DNA of 64,000 nt. Source: Gymnopilus junonius. Its lineage: Eukaryota; Basidiomycota; Agaricomycetes; Agaricales; Galerinaceae. The DNA lies in the NCBI GenBank assembly GCA_015501075.1, contig JADNYJ010000002.1:1302001-1366000 (forward strand), read 5' to 3'. Below are positions 55,985 to 64,000 of the stretch, piece after piece (position 1 is the stretch's first letter; each line of letters opens with the position of its first letter). A model generated the notes under the pieces. It was given only the letters and a program-made list of their open reading frames with translations. It was not told where the DNA came from and made no database searches. The position numbers and the translations under genes were made by a program.

Positions 55985-58162
55985 ATGGCATTCAACAACT
56001 TCTTAGACCTCACTAAGGTGCATCCCGATGTATTAAGTGCTGAACTCCTGGCAAAAGTCTCGACGTTTCTCCTTTATACACCTAGGTTTAAAAATGATAT
56101 CCTTCTCACACAAGAGTCCAACTGGCCATCGGAAGTAGTACCGTGGATCCTCCCCAAATCAGTAATGACCCTGCTCTCAAACTTATGTGGAATGAGCCAT
56201 GAAAATATTGAAGACCTGTGGTCATATTTGAAGGATACTGTCTGGAATCACGATGAGAAAGCCAAGGAAGTGGAAACGAGGCTCAAGTTGTATGGCAAGG
56301 CTCTCGGCTATAGTATGCGCCTTCTTTTCATTATAATGTTCTCAAACTTATTAAGAAATATTTGTTTAGTCTCTATCTATCCACCCTTTGCCCACTGCCC
56401 AAGCAGCAATTGTGACTGGAAGATGAAAGGCCTCAAACTGTGGATCAGACAGAGGTAGTACTTTACACCCTTGATAAAGGTGTTTGTCTGGCCTGGGCCA
56501 TTCGACTCCAGTGTGAGGATAAGCCATACTACATTTCTGATATATTAACACCATCTGAATGATGATGGCCCTAGGTTGCGGCAACACGTATTATCACAAT
56601 TATCAAGTAAAGGATGGCATGCGGTATTATTATGATGAAGAAATACCAAACATTATTCAGGTCAGGGAACATCAGTTTGTTGAGAAGAGAGTCCTTAAAA
56701 TGTGGTATACAGACACCAACATTTCATGGTATGCATTGGATCACCTACTCAATTCTTGAATGTTAAAGGTTTGAATTCAATCATCATAGGAAATCCTTTA
56801 TGAACTGTACTCTACCAAATAACTGGCTGATTCAAGATGCACTCAAAGGAGACCACATACAAGATGGCTTCACGATTCTGTCCCTTTTGGAAGATTGCCA
56901 CGAAAGGCAGGCAATTTTGACAGTTCCCCATACTGGTGAGCAAGTCAACCGCTTCATAGAAGCTATTCGAGAGCAGAACCACTGAATAAAGCTATGTGGT
57001 CTTCAGGAGATTCTCCATCACTGCAAGAAGTGTACATGAGTTTGTGAGGTAGAAGGACAGGGTATGTAAATGACTACATTTTGAGACAGTGAGCTAACAT
57101 ATACCTTTTTACTAAGCCAACAGGTCTATCTGGGTCACTGTCATGGATGGGATTGGGCTACAACACCCAACATGTGCACATCACAACTGCAAAATCCCTT
57201 AACAACTGCGAGGGATCGATATTGCGCCGAGCACCAGGACCTCAATAATGTATGTGCCATCAAAGGCTGTGATGCTCATATCCTTGAAGGGAAACGCACC
57301 TGTAGTAACTGTGAGCATCAAGAAGTTGAGCACGTCTATGTTCTTTGAGGAGAATCTCGTGTTCAACTGCAGGAGAAATTGAAGTGCCAACGTGTGTTGC
57401 ACCCAAATGATGCACTTCCAGATAAAGATCTAGATGCTGCTGACCTTATTGATGATGAAGAGGAGGAAGAGTTTGAGATTAACGAAGAGGATTTAATCCA
57501 TGGAGTTCACGAAGGCATGTCAGATCCATGCGGCGCTTCTCCTGTGCGCACATCAGCTTCCAGAAACAAAAAGAGGATTTCTGCACAGTTTGGGAGAAAG
57601 CGGACTCACAATGAGCAAATTCTTGTTGCTCCCTGTGGTGTTATTCTGGCTCGGGAGACCTTTTATGGGGCAGAGGCCATCTCAACATGTGCGGTATGTG
57701 TTAACTTGCTACCTTCCGACATGAGAAGTCTCATCCATTTTTGCAGGAGTTCATCAAATGAACCTTTCATATCAATGGACAAGCCCCAAACCACATTTTT
57801 TTCAACAACAACTGCTCGAAGCACATCAAAGATGACCTTTTTTTGCGAAAAAGATCGGACTTACTGTGGATGTTTTCCACTTTAATTGCAAGCATTCGGA
57901 GCATGACATCTTCTGCCAGAGTAACTGCAACCCTGCAGCATTCAAGGAACTCCACGGCGAGAATGGAAAAGCCTGGTTTTTTAACTCCTCTATTGCAGAG
58001 CAGACAAATGTCTGGCTTGGTGGATTCCATGCAATAGTTCGCAAGATGCTTGTTGATAGGTTTAATTTCTTTTTGGATCAAATGATCTTGTTGCACAATC
58101 GGATGACAGTAGAAAAGTTGGAGAAGGATGGTTGTTGTCCAATTATCAAGAAGCTAGGGTGA
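55985..58162 (+). pseudogene. KDZ-associated CxC5/CxC6 cysteine-cluster protein (degraded)
   Basis: Matches, from memory, proteins with CxC5 and CxC6 cysteine clusters found with KDZ (Kyakuja-Dileera-Zisupton) transposases. N-terminus: LTKVHPDVLSAELLAKVSTF, WPSEVVPWILPKSVMTLLSN. The CxC5 part follows an intron: SIYPPFAHCPSSNCDWK, then after a one-base shift EVVLYTLDKGVCLAWAI, then NTYYHNYQVKDGMRYYY and IIQVREHQFVEKRVLKMW. The CxC6 part near 57160-57360 is TCAHHNCKIPL, CAIKGCDAHI, CSNCEHQEVEHVYV. The C-terminal, RNase-H-like part is RKRTHNEQILVAPCGVILAR, VDVFHFNCKHSEHD, SIAEQTNVWLGGFHAI and FNFFLDQMILLHNRM. Frameshifts (near 56435, 57350, 57830) and stops disable it. Confidence 0.75.
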
Positions 58163-58353
58163 TTTGTTTACAAGCAATAGTTACAAGTAGGATAATTATA
58201 GGAAGGGTTTACTTTACAATCATAATACTAGTTCTATTACAAAATGACAAGAGTTACATAGTACAACATAATCTACAAAATATACCTAACAGAATAGAAT
58301 ATATGTTTATGAAGTCTCAACCAATGCTAATGAAGAGTGGTATAGAGTGTCAC
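58163..58353. other. AT-rich spacer
   Basis: 191 bp of AT-rich sequence between convergent remnants; no feature seen. Confidence 0.4.
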
Positions 58354-60186
58354 TCACTCTCGTCCAGAACTCTCATCCAATGAAATTTCACGGGATTCAT
58401 CTCCCTTATCATCCAGAATCATACTCCTTGCTATCCATTGGTGTGCAGCTTTCAAAGCTGCATCACATGCAGGGTTAGCTGCCATGAAGTGAACCCAAAG
58501 TCTGGCTTCAGTTTGCCCTGCTAACATGAAGGCATCCTTTGTAGCCAAGGAAGCCCGTTTCCAGTGATCCTGGTGGTCATAGAATGTGGAACTCCTGAAA
58601 GGGAGGACAAAGTGCTGCTTAAAGATCACTTGGACTGTCTCTTTGTGGTCTGAGCTCTCGATTTCCTGCAGGCAATTGGTGATGTCAATGGCATGAAAGT
58701 CTGCTGGCCATGATTTGGGCCCAGTTTTCACCCTGCAAGTAGATGGGCATCGTGTTGAAGAGGAAGGTTGGGGCTGGGGATGTTCACTTTCCCCAGGTAT
58801 GCATGTCGGTTTCGGCAACAGGAGTGGCTGAAGGTACGGCATGACTCTCATTGGACATGTTGGCATGTTGTCAAGATCCATGCATGGTCATTTGTTAGGG
58901 GTGGTGGGAGACCTGTCGATGTCGTACTCATGCCTGTTCTTCAGGAAGGGGGCAGGTGACTGAGAGATTTCGTGTTCAATCATTCTTCATCTGATGTAGG
59001 CACATTCCCTAGTGAGGTTTGTCCTGATGTTGGGGGATGTGACAATCGAAGATGAAATGAGATTGGTGAAATCTTTGCATTGACAAACATCTGACGCCTT
59101 GATAAATACCTGCGGCGACACAGTGATGTCAATGACATGGCCAATTTTGACTGTTGTCCAGTGGCCCAGAGTTTTGTGAAAGATATCGAAGGTATTTTCA
59201 GGGGCAAGTGATAGCCCAGCTTGGCAGAGAATGGCCTCATTCAGAATGAAGAGGGGCCAGACAAAGCCTTCCTGAACCTCAAAGGCCTTCAGTTCAACAT
59301 TATCCTGCAGTGATATCATGAGCATGTATAAGGTTATGGTGGGAGGGAGACTCACATTCAGAAAAGTGTACACAAGAACTGTGTGTTTTGCTCTTTCCCT
59401 ACTCTGAATCTGAAGGGCGTCCTTTTGACTTCTTCTTTCCCACTGCTGTTGTGCCTCAGCCATCTGCTCGGTAAAGATATCCATCATGTGAGAAGAGAAT
59501 ACGGGCGCAGTATGCCTTGTAGCCAATGGAGGAGGCGGTAACACCTCAATGCCTGATAAGGCAGGATCAATGGCAAAATGTGGGGAATGAGGAAGAGGTT
59601 CAGGTGTAGACCGTAGTTGCGTAGACAAGGTGGGAAGTGGTGGCAGCAGTAGCATGAATGCAGGGCTTGTCTGAAGAGAAAATGGTGGCAGCGGTAACGT
59701 TCTGTTGGACAATAAAGCTTGATGGGGTCGAACGACCTTGTGTGCCACCTGAGGGCAACCGGCGTCAGCCTCGATGCAGTGGGCCTTGCACATCTGACTT
59801 GTGCATCCCTTGCGGATTCGCGTTGAGCGGCACCCAGTTGCTCTGCATGTAAGGGGTGCACCCTGTGTGATAGCACTCCTTGAGGCGGGGTTCATCGGTG
59901 TGGGTCTAAAGTCTTGATTGGAAGGTCCCAGTATAGGCAGCAAAGGTGATTGTGGCTGGTCGGAGCGCCAGTGCCAGAAATTACAGGTTGTTGAGGTGAA
60001 GGGGTTCGTTTCCTGGCACTGGAAAGAAATGATGTCTTAAATCATTGACGAATCATCGCAAACACAAAAGAGGTTCACCTTTGCCAGCCAACGACCCTGT
60101 TTGCCTTCCTCATCTGTCAGGACTTCCTGGTACTCAACCCGACGGTTACAAGTAGAGCAGTTGGTCACTAAAGATTCCCCTGCCAT
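58354..60186 (-). pseudogene. GRF-finger-like multicopy family protein with two in-frame TGA
   Basis: First exon from ATG 60186: LVTNCSTCNRRVEYQEVL, then QGRWLAK; the intron ends near 60020 and exon 2 opens CQETNPFTSTTCNFWHW. Together these look like a GRF-type zinc finger (CxxC ... GRxxxxC ... C-x-F-x-W). Next comes a Cys/His cluster (CRATGCRSTRIRKGCTSQMC, KAHC). Then a coiled part, then VYTFLNVSLPPTI, GHWTTVKIGHVIDITVS and NLTRECAYIR. TGA codons at 58987 and near 58889 interrupt a frame that otherwise continues to WPADFHAIDITNCLQEIE and FKQHFVLPFRSSTFYDHQ. I recognise a high-copy Agaricomycete family of unknown function. Confidence 0.6.
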
Positions 60187-60752
60187 CCTGGTCTATCAAA
60201 GAAAGAGGGCGGTGAAGAGAGATAAAGTGGTGGCATAGAAAGGTGAGCATGTTGGTAACTGTCAGGCAAGGCATTAGATATTAGAGTCAGATGACAAAGC
60301 TAGGAAAGAACCTACCAAGGAAGAATAGAATGGATAGCACATACGGTGTTGGATGCACAGAATGGTGATAGACAATGGGTGTAGTGATGTTGAAGATGCG
60401 ACAAGCAGCATGAGTGAACGTGAGTGGGATTGTAAGAACTCGTGATCATGTCAAGTCACGACTGCTGCCATGCCGGAGTCTGCCCCATGGGCGGTGGGTC
60501 GGAATCTCGAATTATGGAACTCATTGACGCAGGCCATGACTCAGCCTCCCCAGCTGGCAGTGATGAATTCACAAAGCAAGTGATGTGATATAAAACTGGA
60601 TATATAAGTAAATTAGTCTGTTCCTAAATGCGCCACCTTGATGGGTGTAAAAACTGAGCAGTCATGTGAATTCCCATGACCACAGTGCGTCTTTAATTAG
60701 TACCCTCCTTAATGAATTATATACATGTTTTGTCATCTGTTTCATACACTCC
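60187..60752. other. intergenic region
   Basis: 566 bp between two remnants transcribed in opposite directions. No element seen. Confidence 0.4.
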
Positions 60753-60932
60753 ATGACTGACAAGACTTCAGAAAAACCTTTCAAATTTAACACTCCAGAA
60801 AGAAGGAATATCTGTCATGAAATTTTGAAGAAATGTCTTCCCTTTGGCCCTCATGACTATCTACTCTTAGGGGTCACAACTATACTTGACCATACAGATT
60901 TCCTGGGTGTATCTGCTACAGGATCTGGAAAG
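60753..60932 (+). pseudogene. RecQ-like helicase, N-terminal fragment
   Basis: MTDKTSEKPFKFNTPERRNI, then HEILKKCLPFGPHDYLLLGV, and LDHTDFLGVSATGSGK. This is the start of Agaricomycete RecQ/DEAD-type helicases, with the Q-motif-like PHD.Q..GV and the Walker A loop ATGSGK. The homology stops at a splice-donor-like GTAAGC straight after Walker A. What follows belongs to a different family on the other strand, so motifs Ia to VI are gone. A dead fragment, about 60 residues. Confidence 0.6.
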
Positions 60933-60969
60933 TAAGCTTATATTTACATGGTCCTTCATGTAATACAGG

Positions 60970-61692
60970 GGATCAAGGAACATGGACAGAAGAGTTTTTC
61001 TTCGAAAGTGATACATGAAGTTCACTGTCAGTCCCAATTGTGCACTCCACCTCTTGAACCAATCTTTCAGCCACTAATCGAATCACAAACAAAGAAAGCA
61101 TGGGCCAAATGGGTTGAATCTAGACATAGGGGACCATTGATGAGAACATGAGATCAGAAGTGCACTGTAGTTGGCCATAAGGATGCTTGTACCAGTTTTC
61201 TACAATCTTTGAAGGTGGATAATTGCCATGACCATTGAAGAAATGCTGCATAGTTGCAGACATTTGTCTTTGGGTCATAGAATCCCATGGGAGGTGAGAG
61301 AGAAGGGAATTTTGATCATGAATTGAAGAAAGGGGGGTTTTGTCCTCGGGAAATGGTGTTGACATATACCATAGGAGTTCGCCGTAACTCCAATCAAGCT
61401 CATGCTTCAGAAAGCTAAAAAATAAGCCTAATTTCTGAGTCACAGTCAGTTCCAGTGTTGCCTCTGTCTTCTTCTTACATGATTTTTGGGATGCATTTTC
61501 TTTATCCTTCTTCCTTTTCATGGAACTGGCTTGAGATGGAGCCACAGGAGTTGCAGGATATGCGAGAGGTGTTGTCAGAGAAGTAGGATATGTAGTAAAG
61601 TTGCCTCCAGAGATGCTGCCAGGGTTCCAAAGAGGGGTGTGTTTGTAACTAGGTGTATAAACCATCTTGGACGGCATCTGAAAGCTGTCCAT
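60970..61692 (-). pseudogene. DUF6589-type family protein, N-terminal fragment
   Basis: Starts at ATG 61692 (MDSFQMPSKMVYTPSYKHTP) with a basic, Lys-rich patch (KRKKDKENASQKSCKKK). Then LTVTQKLGLFFSFLKHELDW, SYGELLWYMST, MQHFFNGHGNYPPSKIVENW and YKHPYG. This is the N-terminal signature of a very high-copy Agaricomycete family that I associate with DUF6589. A TAG at 61120 interrupts, but the same frame continues (FVIRLVAERLVQEVE, SELHVSLSKKN) to about 60970, where it meets the RecQ fragment. The remaining ~700 residues of the family are absent. Confidence 0.6.
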
Positions 61693-62274
61693 TGAGCTCG
61701 CACGCTATCTTAAGGTCTCAGAACATGGGAGATTGAGTTATTTCCATTGTTGATTAATGACACGCGTCGCGTTCCTTGTATCACATGATGAGAAACGAAC
61801 AAAAAATGGGACTGTGGGAAGGAAAAGACGTGAGAAAAGTTTTACACCGATGTGGTGGGCGCGTTTACTAGCAGACTCCATAGGGAGGTGATCGACTTAT
61901 CATTTACCAGCTATCGGAGTCTGCAAGGGAGACTATAAGTAAATGGAGTCTAAGTGCTTTCAGCCCAGTCTTCAACTGCCTGTAATTCTGCATTTCTCGA
62001 CAGTATTTTACATCCATGTATTCTTATATTCGCGTTATCACCATCTTAATTGGTTTTTAGGTCGCAATATCTTTAGTGGCATCCTCCATCTTACCAGGGC
62101 AACCCCGCATAGTTCTTGGCTATTTGAGTGTTAGTCAACAAGACTGTTCGAAAGAAGGGATTTTGATCAAGAAAGGTGTTAACGACTGCTCTTGCCGCCT
62201 GGTCTTTTTCAGGGTACCTCAAGTACAGTACATGACAGATAGACATAAAAGCTGCGAAGATAATTCTTCTCCAC
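61693..62274. other. intergenic boundary region
   Basis: 582 bp between the repeat-rich block and the Hsp70-like gene. It contains ordinary-looking sequence with no recognised element. Confidence 0.4.
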
Positions 62275-63405
62275 CTATGAAGCTGGAAGCTTGCCCAAGG
62301 TGATCTCGTTTGCAGGATTGCAGGAAAATGGTTCAGCCGCTCGATACGATGGGCTTTGATAAGGGTCAGGGATTTGCACCAGCGTTTTACGAGTCTCCTT
62401 TGTTTTCTCCGTGCCTTCAAAAACCTCAATAGAATTTCCCCATCCCTCCGAAAGGGAGACTGAGACTGTGATGATCGTCTCTCCCTTAGGCCTTGGTCGC
62501 AGACCGTCTAGGATGATCTCAGCGAAGACGTACTTGTCTTCCGGACGGGCAGTATGGTTTCCGAGAACGATCTCAGCGACGACACTAGTTTGATTGTCCT
62601 CAACTGTCGTGAATGTAACATTTCGCCCAGCTGGGAGAAGTGCGCTGCGGTAAATGATGGTTGCCGCTGTACCGTCAGCAAGAACGACAGAAATAGGGGC
62701 TGGAGACATGTAGGTGCCCATATCATCCTCTTCTTCGCGCAATTGTTGCACGTTGGTAAAAGCGTAAGCTGCAGCACACCGAGTGATATCGACGCCTGTA
62801 ACAGAAATAATGGCGCTGGTTGGCTGGAATTTGGTTTGCAAAATGTTTTGAATAGCGTCTGAAGGGTTGAAGATGACAACTTGAGCAGGGCTCTGGTGGG
62901 TTTCTGCCCATTTGGAGAGGCGGGCAACAAAATCCTCTACTGGTGCAGAGAAATTGAGACCCTCCACGTAAAGTGGGACCCGGACGCGTTCTCCGCCTTC
63001 GGAGCGTACTTTGAACAATTGAGCACACGCCGTAGCTGTGGTAATTTCAATGAAGAGTAAGATGGCATCGGGGGCTAAGTCTTCGACCTTCAAGGCAGCC
63101 AGATATGCATCAATATAATCCACCGTGGCAACGCGAGTAGCAAACCCTGCAGATGTTGCTTTGTTGAGTATATCATACTTTGTTCCAGCCACCAGCTGTG
63201 TAGAAAGCGCGAAGACGGCGACCTCTAAACCAGCATGTTTTTTGGCGTGAGACTCAAAAGTTGGCAAAAGCGAGTCCGAATTCGGAGAAGTGGGATCGAC
63301 ATGTTCGAACGTGTAAGCATCTTTGCTCTGAATCTGGCCATTGTTGGCAGAGACAATGGCAGTGTCTATGCCGGTGCGTGAAAGGGAAAGAACTGTGAGA
63401 GCCAT
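62275..63405 (-). CDS. divergent Hsp70-like protein
   Basis: A single-exon gene of 376 residues. The C-terminal third resembles an Hsp70 substrate-binding beta-sandwich: TFTTVEDNQTSVVAEIVLGN, then YVFAEIILDGLRPRPKGE and TITVSVSLSEGW-like strands. The N-terminal part has the beta-strand pattern of an actin-fold ATPase (ATRVATVDYIDAYLAAL, PDAILLFIEITTATACAQLF, SAIISVTGVDITRCAAAYAF) but starts MALTVLSLSRTGIDTAIVSA, without the usual DxGTT phosphate loop. It is much shorter than Hsp70 (~640) or Ssz1/HSPA14 (~540). It may be a non-hydrolysing, Ssz1-like chaperone relative; that is inference. Intact start, no stops, and codon use like the left block. Confidence 0.65.
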   Translation of the reverse strand: MALTVLSLSRTGIDTAIVSANNGQIQSKDAYTFEHVDPTSPNSDSLLPTFESHAKKHAGLEVAVFALSTQLVAGTKYDILNKATSAGFATRVATVDYIDAYLAALKVEDLAPDAILLFIEITTATACAQLFKVRSEGGERVRVPLYVEGLNFSAPVEDFVARLSKWAETHQSPAQVVIFNPSDAIQNILQTKFQPTSAIISVTGVDITRCAAAYAFTNVQQLREEEDDMGTYMSPAPISVVLADGTAATIIYRSALLPAGRNVTFTTVEDNQTSVVAEIVLGNHTARPEDKYVFAEIILDGLRPRPKGETIITVSVSLSEGWGNSIEVFEGTEKTKETRKTLVQIPDPYQSPSYRAAEPFSCNPANEITLGKLPAS

Positions 63406-63613
63406 GGAGAATAACTAGAAAGGTATAAAGAGCAATAAATAGCGAGTGCTCCTAATCCGATAATGATAGAACATCTCGACATGGAAAATCGATGAAACAA
63501 AATGAAGCAAGGGCGAGGGTCCACGCGAAAGCAACGCGAAAGATATATTTTCGCGTTCAAGTTGACGATTATACCGATGGCTGCTGACGTAATGGCATAT
63601 CATCTTTCCAACC
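63406..63613. promoter_or_regulatory. bidirectional promoter, Hsp70-like / FHIT
   Basis: 208 bp between two divergent ATGs. The string TATATTTTCGCG near 63543 lies about 60 bp upstream of the FHIT start. Confidence 0.4.
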
Positions 63614-64000
63614 ATGACCCCTTTGCTTTTCTCGACCTTTGAGGTTACAAGCCAGGCATTCTACCGTGCTTCGCTTTCTTATGCCATTGTTAATCTCAAG
63701 CCCATAGTTCCTGGCCGTAAGTCAAGAGCATCGCAGACCAACCACTTTGCTACATTTTTCTGTCAGATGTACTCGTTGTACCCAACAGACCCGTCTCGCG
63801 ATTGGCAGATCTCGATGGTGCTTTCCATTTCTTTTGCAGCGTGTAGCCCATTCATGACTCCGTTCTAGACAAAGAGCTCGCCTGTCTGATGCGTTCTATC
63901 AGGCGCGTCGGGAGTGTCATTGAAAAGGTTTATGGTGGCGATTCCTTAACAGTTGCTTGTCAGGTTCTTCTGTCCGGTTTCAATTCAGTGATCATTCAAG
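63614..64000 (+). CDS. FHIT: FHIT-type HIT-family dinucleoside polyphosphate hydrolase, 3' end outside window
   Basis: Cleaves Ap3A/Ap4A to AMP plus ADP/ATP. Exons 63614-63716, 63767-63817 and 63869-63963 join to LLFSTFEVTSQAFYRASLSY, AIVNLKPIVPGHVLVVPNRP, VSRLADLDDKELACLMRSI and VYGGDSLTVACQ. The FSTFE opening, the GHVLV strand and the following R.L.dL are characteristic of FHIT/Hnt2; the catalytic HxHxHxx triad should lie just beyond the window. The intron starting at 63964 (GTTCTTC) runs to or past the edge. The ATG at 63614 gives MTPLLFSTFEV. Confidence 0.85.

Noticed and set aside
60948..61151. Plus-strand 67-codon ORF after the RecQ fragment
   Set aside because: Shadow of the DUF6589-type fragment on the other strand; does not continue the helicase.
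1..64000. CRISPR arrays, bacterial operons, tRNA genes
   Set aside because: Eukaryotic gene structure throughout; no short regularly spaced repeats, and no cloverleaf I could support by eye.

Overview
The window is nuclear DNA of a filamentous basidiomycete, almost certainly an Agaricomycete. Genes are packed and cut by many 47-80 nt GT-AG introns. The repeat-rich part holds families typical of mushroom-forming fungi: KDZ-associated CxC5/CxC6 proteins, DUF6589-type proteins, MYND-finger families, chromodomain Gypsy and Copia elements. Family names come from memory of conserved motifs; no database was searched. I recognised no tRNA, rRNA or CRISPR array.

Region 1 (1-25.1 kb) is ordinary euchromatin. 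In order: an eEF2 lysine methyltransferase-like gene (+, cut by the window edge), a WSS1-like protease (-), a beta-trefoil-like protein (-), an RRM protein (-), elongation factor 2 (-, ten coding exons), three tandem GNAT acetyltransferase copies (+, two dead and one intact), a truncated nucleotidyltransferase-fold remnant (-), the osmosensor SHO1 (+), a RNF10/MAG2-type RING ligase (-, one frameshift) divergent from splicing factor WBP11 (+), an F-box protein (+), a PhzF-like enzyme (+), a kinase-like protein (+) and an FAD monooxygenase (-).

Region 2 (25.6-53.2 kb) is one nested insertion complex. A MYND-family pseudogene is split at a CCCTT site by a Copia element on the minus strand (26413-52674; two 365-bp LTRs). 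That Copia carries two later insertions. One is a chromodomain Gypsy element (30475-37951; two 452-bp LTRs; target duplication CTTGG). The other is a terminal-inverted-repeat DNA transposon (39063-52258; perfect 12-bp TIRs; 8-bp target duplication AATACTTG). The DNA transposon is itself hit by a second Gypsy copy (44167-51606; LTRs 458/457 bp; duplication GTGAT). Subtracting the inserts leaves a 5.6-kb Copia and a 5.75-kb DNA transposon, both normal sizes. The transposon carries one large degraded gene with a BED-like finger, RNase-H/P-element-like transposase motifs and a PHD-like C-terminus. LTR pairs differ almost only by CpG transitions, so the region looks cytosine-methylated.

Region 3 (53.6-61.7 kb) is a graveyard of multicopy families: a second MYND copy, a KDZ-associated CxC5/CxC6 protein, a GRF-finger-like family member, a RecQ-like helicase fragment and a DUF6589-type fragment. 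Region 4 (62.2-64 kb) returns to normal genes: a divergent Hsp70-like protein (-) and a FHIT-type HIT hydrolase (+) that runs off the right edge.
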